64,000 nt of DNA from Apiotrichum sp. Y4204 (lineage: Eukaryota; Basidiomycota; Tremellomycetes; Trichosporonales; Trichosporonaceae): NCBI GenBank assembly GCA_025531455.1, contig JAMYHL010000098.1, forward strand, positions 53,328-117,327. The letters run 5' to 3'. Shown in pieces: positions 10,416 through 21,724 of the stretch (the stretch's first letter is position 1; each line of letters opens with the position of its first letter). Under the pieces are notes generated by a model. The model was not told where the DNA came from. It worked only from the letters and a program-made list of their open reading frames with translations, and searched no databases. Position numbers and translations under genes: made by a program.

Positions 10416-12100
10416 GGGTGTGGACGAGTGATGCGTTACTACCTTAACTGTCCGACGAGGTAAGGAGTGGGAAGTGGGCGAGCCGTCGGTCACCAGCGTG
10501 TTGTCACGAGTAGGGTCGATGCAAGACTGGGGATAAAACCATGCGTTTTAGGGTGAAAGAGTGGGTCGTGGGATGAGAGCGGCGCGGACCGTACGGAGCG
10601 TGTTGGTGTGCTTGGATGTATGTAGTGTTCTTGTGGTCAGTGTGGAGGAAACGTATTCCCCAGCCGAGTCACGAGTCTGCGCGGTTCAAAGTCGATGCTT
10701 CTTAAGACGAACGGTCGGGGTGGGGGAAGTGGGTATGGCGGTCGTGATAGGGGCGGAGCAGCGAGCAGATGAACAGTCGCTTCTCTTGGCGATCGTGCAC
10801 CCGGGTTGATGGATGTCGTCGCTGGTGTCTGTCTGCTGGTAGCGCAGAAGATAGTGACAAGCGTCAATTGTCACGATTGTGGAGCGACAGTCGTGGTCGT
10901 CTCGGCGAGGATCCCTTGTGCAATTGTGGAGACCTCGAAGTGTGGTGCGGATACCAATCGGAAATTCAACGTGATCGCGCCGCCCGCAGCAAGTGAACTT
11001 TACTCTGAGCACTGCTCTGTTGCCAACGTTGTTGATCGCAGCAGCCAACGATCAAAAGCGAGATCGAGGTGGTGCTCAATGAAGGTGCTCGGAGGACAAG
11101 AAACACGAGTCCGACAAACGGTTGGTTGTGCCGCTGTGCAGATGGATGCCCGAACGCAGAATGACCGAGTGGCCGAGTGGCCGAAGGCGCGGGGGTCAAG
11201 GGGGTTAGTGGGCGGGTACGTAGGTAATTGGTGGTGCGGTGCGCGGTGCTGCCGCGGTGATGCTGTCTGACGGCTCTGGTGGAGAACGGTGCCGAACGGT
11301 GCCTCGCAATGGTCCGGATGTGATGGACGATGAGAGATGGGGACAAAGGGGCGGCACGAGTCAAGGGGGGAGACTGTGCAGAGAAGAAAAAAAATATGGG
11401 CGGGAGGGAGGGCCGATGGGTGGAGTCCGGGTCGTGAGTGAGGTTTCCGATGATTGTGTTACAGCAACAACGCGCGACGCTAGACGACTGTGATGGCGAA
11501 CGAGCTGGTGTGTGTTGTGGTGTGTAGTTGTCTCGAAGAGGTCGGGGGGAGAGTGCGATTGAACGATGCACGATGCTGATGCGGAATGAAGCCGACTTTG
11601 GAGTTGCAGTTGGCTGTTACCCGGCTGATGATGTCTGCCCAGTACTGCTGTTGCTGTTGCTGCGGCGGCGGCGGCGCGGCGGGCGGGTGTTTTGCCTTGG
11701 CTGTTGCTGTTGGTGATGCAGATGGTGCAGACTGTTGTCACTCCTGATGATATCAACAGTAATATCGCTTGTGCTTCTCTTGTACTGCCGCAGCGCAGGT
11801 ATCCTGCGGGGGGGGGGACCCTGTAGCCCTGTAGAGATTCCGGCACCCGGCTCCTGAGAGCACATTGCACCTTTGCGTCGGACACCTGGCACTAGGCGGC
11901 TATTGACTTTGACAAAGCTTGTCCAGACATTTTTTTGCTGCATTCTCTGCCAACCATAGCGATGGGTGCAGGAAAAATAGGGTTTGACCAGTGATGCTGT
12001 CAGAATAGCCCATGGACAACCGGGGAGAGAACCACCCATGCACCCGCGCACCCATGAGAAAGAGTGACAACCATTGCATCGCGGGGACACACATGGGGGT

Positions 12101-12118
12101 GGGGGGGGGGGGGGGGGG
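12101..12118. repeat. 18-bp poly-G run
   Basis: Eighteen consecutive G residues on the plus strand, preceded by GGGGGT. Homopolymer, prone to length error in sequencing and to G-quadruplex formation. Confidence 0.9.
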
Positions 12119-13342
12119 ATCTTCGTCTGCTCCTACCTCTAAACGCCACTGATGCGTGCTTTTGCGCCGCAGCAAAACGCACGGATCGCTTCAGACAACA
12201 TCCAGACACGTATTGGCCTATTTTTCCCCCTGTTGCCGCGCCATCGACGCCATCACAGGATCACAGGGGCTATAAAGCTGCAATGCACAATCTCATCTTC
12301 GAACGCGACGATGTAATCTATATCCAGCGCGTGCCATTGGCCCACGTAAAAGAAAAAAAGAGGCCATGCTCATTTTCCGCTTCTTTTGGGCCGCATAGGG
12401 GCCGCGACCTCCGAGCTCCGGTGCTTCGGGCTCTGGGCTCCGCGCTTCGTCGCGCATTATCGCTGCGGGCGTGCGTAATCAAGAGATCTCGTCCGGAAGG
12501 AGGTGTGGTTCATAGTTTTGAATTCCTATGGATACCACCGGGATGGGCAGATGTACAGAATGCATTCTTTGGAATGACAAGCACAGTAGCAGCAGCAGCA
12601 ACAGTACATTGCGCATCGGACCGCCTTTGCTCCTGCTGCCTGCATCTGTTCCATGCACCACGCGTGTCATTCCGTGGCGGACGGCTTCCAGCGCGATTTC
12701 ACAACAAGGTTCAGTTGCAATCCATGCCCTCTACCCGACTTGCCCACTATCCCCCACGGCCACTATTGCCGCTATCGAGCCATGTGCCCATGCCTGTGGC
12801 CACAAGCTCGGCAGCCCCAACAACCTGCAACAGCTCCATAAGAATGCTTGAATGCAAGGTCGCCATGCCACGGCGAGGCACCGTCCACGCAGGCACGGCG
12901 CCGGGCTCGCCCAGGAATCTGGATGTCTGGCCCAGTAGAAACCAAGCCACTCAGCACTACAAGCCGGCGGCCAGCACCAGTGGTGAGACCTCGTCGGCCC
13001 CCGTGTAGACCCTCGCCGCCCGGTCGGACGACCTCGCGACCTCGGAGTGCTCGGGACAGGCTTCTGCCGAACACCCCGGGCCGAACCTACAATTTGCAGT
13101 GGGAGCAGGCTGACTATCGTAACGCGCTACGCATAATTCGCCCGTTGACGTGTGCCGACGCAGCCATTAAGATGCACGCCATTGGTACAATGGTGTGTTT
13201 CGTGATGGCGCCGGCGCCGTGGCGCCAGCGACTAGCGTCTGTACCATTGCCTACGCAGACACCGACGCCATGTACGCCATTTTAGCGCATCAGGAGGGCT
13301 GCTATGTGCTTAGTGCCTGTTGTTGATCGCTGCTGACTACAA

Positions 13343-13374
13343 GCCTCCAGGCCTCCAGGCCTCCAGGCCTCCAG
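13343..13374. repeat. 8-bp tandem repeat, 4 copies
   Basis: The unit GCCTCCAG is repeated four times without mismatch, followed by a decayed continuation (CTGCCAG). A simple microsatellite-like array in non-coding DNA. Confidence 0.9.
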
Positions 13375-14864
13375 CTGCCAGCTTCCAAAATAGTAATCAT
13401 TGCCATGTCCTTCGCAGTCTAGACTCCTTTGCCGATCCTTGGAACGCATCGAGAGAAATTGTGTCGGATGCGGATTGCCGGGCAGACCATTTGTCTGACA
13501 CGCGGATTGAGCTTTGAGCACTCTGCGCTCGGTGCGCGATCCGTATCAGGCATAGCGCGAACGGCAGTGACAATACGAGGATGCAACTTCCATAGCAGCC
13601 ACTGGGCCACCCCCTGATCCTCCCGCCGGCATGTGAATCGCCCGGATTGTCATAGTGCTCCATGCTCCATGAATGGCTTCGCACATGTGCACATCTGTAG
13701 CGGCGCTGATGCCTAGCGAGTGTGTCTCATCGACTTTTGCTTCTGAGCATTCACCGACAGGCTAACGCATTCCGCTGAACATCGGCCATGCCTCCCTGGA
13801 TCTCTGGATCACTGACTAACCGCCGACATTTCGAGTTGACGAGATGTGTACGATCGCGTACGAGACGGAGCAGCACGTGTAGCAAACTGCATGGAATGGC
13901 AGCATGGCAGATCCAAGCTTTGCGCGAGCTCACGATTGGCTGCGCGCCCTGGGCATGCGCCTGCCCACTACCGCCTACGGACAGTCCGGCTCGGCCGCTA
14001 TATTTGGAACAGGCCGCTTCGGAGGTGGGCGCGCAGGTAGTCACCGCTGTCCGCGGGTCGTACCGGAGAGGCCGGACACGGGAGTAAACGGGGCCAAACA
14101 TGCAGACGGGCTGCATTCGGACATGGCCCGCGCGCATTCGGATGCTGTATAGGAGTGACCGTCTCGCGACGCTCGCCTATCCGCCCACCATGGTGCTGGT
14201 CATGTTGAACCCCATATTCCGGATTCCAGCCCATGTAACCGCCTGGGTACTGCATACTGTCTGATCTTGAGTGATCACCCGGTCAATGTTTGTGCTCCAT
14301 CCCAGTCAACCAACCCCCGTATCCAGCGATCTCGGTGAGTGCATTACTACTGGCTGTACGGGATGTTTGGAGCGTGCCGGCATCTTCTGGCCCGTCATGA
14401 CTAGACGTGACGTTCCTGGCGTCCACTCCACTGACATGTGAACATGGACATGATGCCATGAACGTCATGTCCATGTTGGGGTGAATAGCGCGACCCCACT
14501 GTGAACCACAGCGTTATGGGCCAAGACACCAAGAGATGCTGCGCGTTCTGCGTAGGTTCAGGTTTATAGCATGGATCTTAGCGGGAGTCGCACGACTAGT
14601 GAGGGCGCGAGACGTCACCGCTCCGCCATATGTCATCGCGATCGCGAAATCACTCGATCATTGGATCGTGGATACTCGTGGGTACTCATGGTCAATCTAA
14701 TCGCATCTCATAAGGCCCAGACAAAAGTATTCAGACTAAAGTACTCCGACTGATAACGCGCTAATAGCAAACAACCCACAGAGGACCAAACCGAACAAGC
14801 TGCAACCCTATGAATCCACGCTCTAACCCGCGAGCGGCGTCTGTTGTCAACTCTATCCTCAACC

Positions 14865-17800
14865 TCAGCTCCAGCTTCGATCATCACTCACAGGCATTAC
14901 CAGCGTGCGCGGCTGCGTGCGATACACACTTGGTGCGCGGCTCCGGCGGCTTGCCCCCGTCGCCCCGGACATCGCTGTCGTCGCGCCACTCGCGATGCTT
15001 GCCGCCCGCGACGGTGGGAGGATGGTCCCCGCCGCGAGGTGTATTGTGTCGAGCCGGCTCGGGCTCGCTGGTACCGGCATGCTAGCTTTCGCGTCGTGAT
15101 ACGAACCCTCGGGCCGCCCAGTGGATGTCCCCGAACGTGCGGCGTCCGGTGCAGCTATCGCTGCAGCCACTGGGCCGTTGGCGGACAGCTTTGCTGCCGA
15201 GGCTGCAGTGCCCGATGGCCCCTTAGATTGTGCCCTTGCGGATGGAGCTGCTGACCTTGCAGCCAAAGAGGCGGTAGAGCGTGCCGGTGCTGCAGATGGG
15301 GCTGCGGGGCGAGTGACGGACGGTGCTCCCGATGGAACCGCCGAGCGTTGTTCTGGTACGGCTGCCGAAGCCGCACCAGACGGCGCAGCTGAAGCCGTCG
15401 AACGCGCGACGGAGGCAAGCGAAGCGGCTGACCGAGCCTGAGACAGAGCGATGGAAGGTGCGGCTGAACGTGCTGCGGAAGGTGGAGCAACGGGTTCGGG
15501 GAGAGGCGATTGCGCGAACTCGACCGGCGTAGCTGAGGGCCGGATCACGGATCGCGCTGAGCGAGCGGTAGGGGCGATGGACCGAACACCCTGCGATAGT
15601 GCCGCTGAATGCGCGACCGACGAGGTGCGCGAGTGAGTGACGGGCGCGGCTTGCACCGCTGTGGGCGCTATGGCCTGCATGAGAGCTGGGGTCCCAAGAG
15701 CCGCAGCTGATGCCGCGACTGACCGTGCTGGGCTGAGGGGGACAGCTGAGCGCACGATCGATGGCGCAGCGGAAGGCAGAGGCGACCGCGCCGCAACTGA
15801 AGGTGCTTTGCTCGGTGCCGCGGAAACGGCCGCCACCGATGGGGCGGCAGATCTGCCTACAGACGCATGTACCGCGGAGCGCCCAGCGACAGAATGTGTC
15901 GCTGAGGGCGCACCAGATGGCGCTGTGACGGACGGGGCAGCCGATGGCGCGCCAGATCGAGTTGCAGCGGCAGCAGAGCGTGCGGTTGAAACCGCAGAGG
16001 GAATAGCTGCAGAACTAGCTGACGGCGCTGGTGCCGCTGACCTTACCCAGGTGCTCGCTGCTGACCGAGCGGCTGAGGCAGATGGTGTCTGGGCTGGTGC
16101 CATCGAGGGTGTGTGTGCGGTTGACGCCGCCGATCCTGGTTTTGTGCTTCGTTGTGCCTGTGTAGCAGAAGGGACGACATGCCGCGCTGAGCGAGTGGAG
16201 GCCGTGGCGGAAGGGCCGGAAGGGCCTGCTGTGCGTGCAGTTTGTGCACTCGCCATTGATCCCACAGCCGATGCGGGGGTCCCTGTTACGACTGGAACTG
16301 GAGCGAATACGGGCCCCGGTGCCTTGACTGATCGCGCTAACGGGGCGACTGAGGCGGCCCGGGAAGGAATCGGCGTGCGGGCCGCGATGGTCGACGGCGT
16401 GGCGCTCGCCGGAGGCACAACCTTGATAACCGGCGTCATGGGGATGGCGGCCTTGCCAGGACTCACCCACGTTCCCTGACCGACGACGGATTGGGGTGCC
16501 GGACCCGAGACACTGCGCGGCCCGATCGCTGGCGCCTCGCGGACAATGGAGGGGGCGCGCGTCGCTTTGGGGGTCGCCTCTCCCGCGGATGACTTGCTGC
16601 GGCTGGACTAATGAATGCATGAGCTCCTCCCCTTCGGCGACTTAGATTACCACCTCGGCGCAGCGCCACTGATGTGCGGCGCGGCGGCGTGTGGCACATG
16701 GCTGGCACCCGAATAGTGGATAGTGGAACCGTGGTATTGTATGACTTGCGACCTGTGGACCATGGATATGCGGCTCGTCTCGCGCAACGCGACTCTGACT
16801 TAAGAGTCCTCCAGCTCGACCCCAAGTACCGAAACTACAAGGGGGAAGGACACTATGACCGCTATAACCACTTGAGCCGGTGCCAGCCAGCTGAGATAAT
16901 GGATGAGTGACCTACAGGTGGTTGAACAATGACCTAATCATTAGCGCCATTCCCAGTCACAAGTGTGATCAACTTACCGTGGGCGGACGACTCACATCAG
17001 ACTGATGCGTAAGATCGGCATCGAGACCTGTGAGGCCAAGGCCATTGGGTGCACTGAGATCTGGGACTGCATTGCTCCAGCGGGAGTCTGATCTGCTAAA
17101 GAGGCTACCCCGGCGCGGACGCTGGGGTGCCTCCCATTGAGGGTGCTCCTTGGCGCCATCTCCATCGATTTCTGCCCCGCCCCGAAGCGCCTCCGCAAGT
17201 GACGAGCGCGGGGCACCAGACTGGGAAACGGAGGCGGGAGGGCGAGAGGGAACATCCTTCGCGACACGTTCGGTCACGGTCGATTTGTGGGATGTCTCGG
17301 TGCGCTCAGGTCTTTCCGGCGATGGAGGTCTGAGATGAGCGTCGTCCTCTAACAGCAAGATACTCACCTTGGCCTGTATACAAGCTGAGCAGGGTCTATG
17401 GGACCGAAAGGGTCATAGGCACTTGCGTCCTCTGGCACAGGCGTTCCCTGCAGGCGGAAGGTGGGGTACCGTCCGTCGTTGCCGCTGTCCGGGCCTTTCG
17501 GAAGCTCGGTCGCGAGCAGCGAGACTGGATGGCTGGCACTCCTCTTATGTCCACCCTGGACCACGGATGGCGTATTGGAAACGACGCGGCTGGGCGGACG
17601 TATGTCTTGGACGACGCTCGGCATCGGAAGAGGCTTGTCGACATTGGAAACGCTGTGGTGCGAGGTCACCGTGTCCGGACGTGTTGGCGGACGCGACTGA
17701 GAGACCGGATAGTCGGTTGGCTGTAGATGATCGGTGTGGGCGGTGGGTGCTCTGGAGAGACCGATTCGCGCGGGGGAGGGCGGTCGCATGGCCGACGCCA

Positions 17801-20414
17801 CGCTATGAGCTCGGCTGTGGGCAGCAGACCTCGTGAGTGGCATCTGCGCAGTGCGCGCAGAGGTTAAGATGGACGCTGGGTGAGGGTGTGCGCCCGGGTC
17901 AACCGACGTGGAAGGGATTGAGGCGGAAGGGTGCGTAAGCGAAGGATTAGCTGAAGGCCACATTGACGGGCCCCCGGACATCTTCATGGTAGGAGCGGCG
18001 GATGGAAGCTCCGTGGTAGCCGCTGGAGTTCTAGCAGAGGATGTTACTGTCGCAGCTTGTGAAGGGACCGCAGAAGCGCCAGCAGGACGGAGAGCTGACG
18101 GGGCGGCAGAGGCTACGGAGCGAGGCATGGCCCTGGTATTGGCAGTTACTGCTGACGGTGCAAGGGATGGTGTCATAGACTGCCTGGTTGCTGGAGTCAC
18201 AGAGGGTGCGGCCGACTGCTTCGCTGACGGCGTCTTGGATGTTACCACAGATTGACCAGCTAACGGTGTCACAAACGGTGTAGCCGACTTCTTCACAGAT
18301 GGTGTCCCTGATGGAGCCGTGGACTGTCTTGCCGATGCAGTAGGAGGTCGACTGAGCATTTTTGGCTTCGCGGATTGAGCCGCTGATGTGCGGTGGGTTG
18401 CCATCGACGGAGTCGGAGCAACCGATGGTGCGGCCGAAAGAGCACGCTGCGCTGGGGTAGGTTGGGCTGTCGTAACGCGCGCGGTCGGGGGACAAAGTGC
18501 CGCAGTTCGTCCTGCGCTCGTAGAACTAGTTGGCGCTCGTGAATGAGCTGTGGGAGCTTTGGATGGAGCGTGCGAGCGGGGTGGCAAGCGAGCAGACTGA
18601 ATTGGTGTAACAGCTTGTGGGGGTGCATCCTCCATCCTGGGAGACGTCGCGTACTCCTCTGGTGGAGTGTACTCCGATTGAGGCTCGAATCCTTCCGGAG
18701 GCGGATCGGGATGGTAGTAATCGCAAGCGAGGCCCCTGCCACGGGTTGATTGTTCACGACACGGCTGGGAGCCACACGACTGAGGAGGCGCAAACCCATT
18801 CTGTGGCGGCGGGAAGCCGTTCTGGGCAGGACACATGTTTAGCGGCTGCTGGAAGTCCTGCAGTTGTGGGATGTACTGCGGCTGTGGGATTGGCCCATTA
18901 CATGAGACTGGGGGCGGGACATACCCCATAGGAAGCTGAGGCGGCGGCGGAGGGCCAGCTCCTTCTGGGGAGATGATGGTACCAGCATGTGACGGAGGTA
19001 CGGGAATGGGTGCCGGAGTCGGAGTGCGAGAGATATCAAGAGCCGGGGCCGATGGAACTATTGTTGGCACTGATACCGCAACCGACGCGGGCGCCAAGGC
19101 AGAAATTGACGGAAGAGGGGCAACAGCAATTGACCGAGATGAGACTGCGGGAACAGGCGCAGGCCCAGGCATCTGCGCTGGAGTGATCGAAGCGGCGAAG
19201 GGCATGGCCGCGTTGGCGCCCATCCATCGCTCTGCTTCTTCCCAAGCCTCGCGGCGTCCCTCGTCGCGCCCGACAATCAGCGCCTCCCGGACCTTGAGTT
19301 CTTCTTTGTATCGATTGGCCCTGATATCAGCGTTAATCACAGTTGGGTAACATACCGACGCTTTGCCTCCTCGAACGCCTGATGGTAGCGCTGCCTGTCC
19401 TGCTCCGTCTTCTGGCCCTCCTTCTTGAGCCGGCGCAGTGCCTCGGCAGCACTGACCAGCTGCTCCTTGTATCCCTGGGCCTTGTTCTCTCGCGCGCGAA
19501 TGTCGCGCTCAAGCTTACACCGCTCAAGGCGTTCCGAGATCATCGTTGCCTGCATGTTGCGGAGTGCCTTCTTGGTGTACTCGAGCTTAGCGAGGGCATC
19601 AGCAAGCTGAGCAGCATTCCCGTCCTTCGTTGCACGCATCACTGCTGCCTCCGTCTCGACCGCGGCGGCTAGCTTCGCTTGAACGTTTCGTGCCATAGCC
19701 GACATAGAGTCTGGTTCTTCGAACCTGAGATCAGCGCCAAAGAAACCTCTCAACCCACATTCTCAGATCATGTTCCCAGGCGCTCACTGCGCTGGCCTCG
19801 TCGGTGAAGGCGCCCCCTTCGCGTGCAGTGATGCCAAGCGAGTTGACGTCCGTCCCGGCTCCCATTGGCATGAGTGGCACATCCGGCATCGAGTCTGTGG
19901 GGGCGACAAATGTCGTTGGCTCAAGAGTTGACTGGATAACGGGGGTGGCCAGTCGAGTCATCGCGCGGGGACATGTCTTGGGCTCAATGGCGTCGACGTT
20001 TGTGGTGTGCGTCCGCTGTAGTGGGAGACGTGCTGGGATCTCAGGCTGTGGAGGTATTTCCCTTTGCTGGGGCTGGGCTTGGGGAGGGTCCGGGGCACGT
20101 TGAGTTTCCGGTCGGGTCCGGGGACGCGAGCGGGCCATGCCTTTGACGCTCACCGAGTCGTCCGGGTATATGGTATTCGGGTCCGAGTCGGTATTGCGGT
20201 GACGGAAGCGCGGAGAGGGCTCGCCGCGATCAGTTCGTGGAGAGTTGACCTTGCTGGTGAAGGGTGAGAGGAGCCCAGCGGGATACACAGGCGGGTGAAC
20301 GCTCGCTTCGACGGCGGCGAGCTTGCTGTGGAGGAGGTTGAGACTGGGTGTTAGAACGAAGCTGTTGGTATGTTGGGGTGTGTGACTGAGAGCGAGCTCT
20401 TCTGGGGATGACAT
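14865..20414 (-). CDS. Large coiled-coil and Ser/Ala/Pro-repeat protein
   Basis: Unrecognised large protein. Proposed exons: 20414-19759, 19724-19356, 19320-17368, 17329-16978 and 16607-14865, 1,691 codons (1,690 aa) with every phase consistent. Introns 1-3 are tiny (34, 35 and 38 nt, GT...CAG). Intron 4 is 370 nt (GTAAGT...TTAG) and is the least certain join; exon 5 could be a separate gene. Residues 1-218 are Pro-rich and disordered. Residues about 220-380 form a charged heptad-like helix (MSAMARNVQAKLAAAVE; RLKKEGQKTEQDRQRY; EAWEEAERWM), a probable coiled coil. The remainder is Pro/Gln-rich, then Ser/Ala/Pro/Thr-rich, with five contiguous 12-residue repeats at about 673-732 and looser copies in exon 5. 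Arg/Lys spaced among Ser-Pro suggests phosphorylated, disordered scaffolding, possibly cytoskeletal; that is inference. No catalytic domain seen. Confidence 0.62.
18150..18329 (-). repeat. 36-bp coding tandem repeat, 5 copies
   Basis: Five head-to-tail 36-nt units encode RQSTAPSGTPSV, KKSATPFVTPLA, GQSVVTSKTPSA, KQSAAPSVTPAT and RQSMTPSLAPSA, consensus basic-Q-S-x-x-P-S-x-T-P-S-A. Units are diverged at the DNA level, so the array is old rather than a recent slippage event. Confidence 0.85.
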
Positions 20415-20535
20415 TTTTTATGGTCTCGCGGTCGAATGTGTATGTGTTCACCGCGGCGTCATGGCCCCGAGACAGACACGATTTGTCTGGTGAGACATTG
20501 TTGCTTCTCGACAACAAAAGCACACCTCTCACACA

Positions 20536-20554
20536 ACACACACACACACACACA
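20536..20554. repeat. CA dinucleotide microsatellite
   Basis: Nine or so CA units in a row just upstream of the large coiled-coil gene. Simple sequence repeat. Confidence 0.85.
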
Positions 20555-21060
20555 GAACAACAGGAAGTATAAACATGCGTCGGCGCCGATCTGTTGTTGT
20601 CTGCACCATAATGGGTGTGGTGAAAACGTGGAATCGGATTGTATCGTTATATCGTCGGATCGTCGGGGCCCAGTCTGGCACAAGGATCCCGAGACGTTAA
20701 TGACTTCGCCCGCAGTGTACTGTCGCATCGACTTCGCGCACACCACGACATGATGTACTTACTCCAGAGGCCCAGAGGCCTGCTGCGACGGGCGTGGGAC
20801 AGGCGCGTCGGCGAGCGGGATGTGATCCGAGGCGTGTTGTGAAAGTGCATCCCGCATCGAAGCGCGGGCGGCCATCGTGAGTGGGTGAGATCGGGTAAAT
20901 GTAGGTGGAGGGGTGTTTGTTATGAGGAACAGACTGGGGCAGCTGTTGTCTGATGTGATATCTTGATCTGATCTGCGACTGATCTGCGAGCTGCGAGGTG
21001 TGTCCGTGTGACTCGTCGAGTCAGTAGTGGGCTGAGAATACCAAAGACATGGGAAATCGA

Positions 21061-21085
21061 GGGGGGGGGGGGGGGGGGGGGGGGG
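21061..21085. repeat. 25-bp poly-G run
   Basis: Twenty-five consecutive G on the plus strand. The length is at the limit of reliable sequencing and could vary. Confidence 0.9.
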
Positions 21086-21724
21086 TGAAAGAATTGAAGA
21101 GGTGTCTGTTTGTAGCGGGATTTGCTCTCGTCAGTGTTTGTCACGCAGTGATGGGCGCGGCGTGTGGTGATGGCCAATGCTTGCAACGACGACCAGCCTT
21201 CTCCTCATGGCCTTGAGCAGGGAATTGATGGCGCTCGGGCCGCCGGCCGTGAGCTGCCCAGTGGACAGTGGAGGCCCCCACCCAGGGGCAGCCAATATGT
21301 GGCGCTGAACCGTGATAGTGTGCAGAGCATGCAGAACACACTGGCAGAGCATTCTGCTGTGGCGTAAGTTCTGGCGTCTCCATGTTCATGACATGAGGAT
21401 ATACGCTACCCACGTCAGTTGCGAGCACTCGCTTCACATTGTCCAAAGCAACAATGTAATGTATCGGCCCCCGAAGGTTCCCAGGATCCCAGAACACCCG
21501 TCAAGGGTTGCCTCCGAGAACCGCGAGCTCTATGCTTCTGTTATCCAATCAGTGCAGCCTCTGGCGGGGTCCGTGTGACTGTCCACCATGTTTACATCCC
21601 AGCAGAATTCCTCCCACTGCCGCCACAAGACCACATGATGATTGTCGGAGCACTGGGTATTCAGTACATTGTCCGAGATTGTCCTGTGATGGCTTTCAGA
21701 ACGATAGGTCTCTTTGACCAGGCA

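Larger units (their letters stand above)
10416..14864. other. Gene-free stretch, 4.4 kb
   Basis: No exon I can support. The part next to 10416 is the upstream region of the PH-domain gene and is pyrimidine-rich on the minus strand to about 11.5 kb. It contains an 18-G run (12101-12118), a CAG/CTG-like Gln/Leu-codon patch near 11640-11680, and a four-copy 8-bp tandem repeat (13343-13374). Open frames across it change composition at the G run and show no recognisable domain. Confidence 0.5.
20415..21724. other. Intergenic, promoter of the large repeat protein
   Basis: 1.3 kb between the start of the large coiled-coil gene and the stop of the agmatinase gene, both minus strand. It contains a CA dinucleotide run (about 20536-20554) and a 25-G homopolymer (21061-21085), i.e. 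a C run on the transcribed side about 650 bp upstream of the start. No coding exon supported. Confidence 0.55.

Noticed and set aside
12064..13008. 314-codon open frame on the plus strand
   Set aside because: Runs through an 18-G homopolymer, changes composition several times and has no recognisable domain or intron structure.
15637..16479. 280-codon open frame on the plus strand
   Set aside because: It lies antisense to exon 5 of the Ser/Ala/Pro-rich gene; its Ala/Asp/Gly bias is a mirror of that exon's codon use, with no independent features.
16674..16910. 78-codon plus-strand frame inside the 370-nt intron of the large repeat gene
   Set aside because: Short, no known domain, and no evidence for a nested gene; treated as intron sequence.
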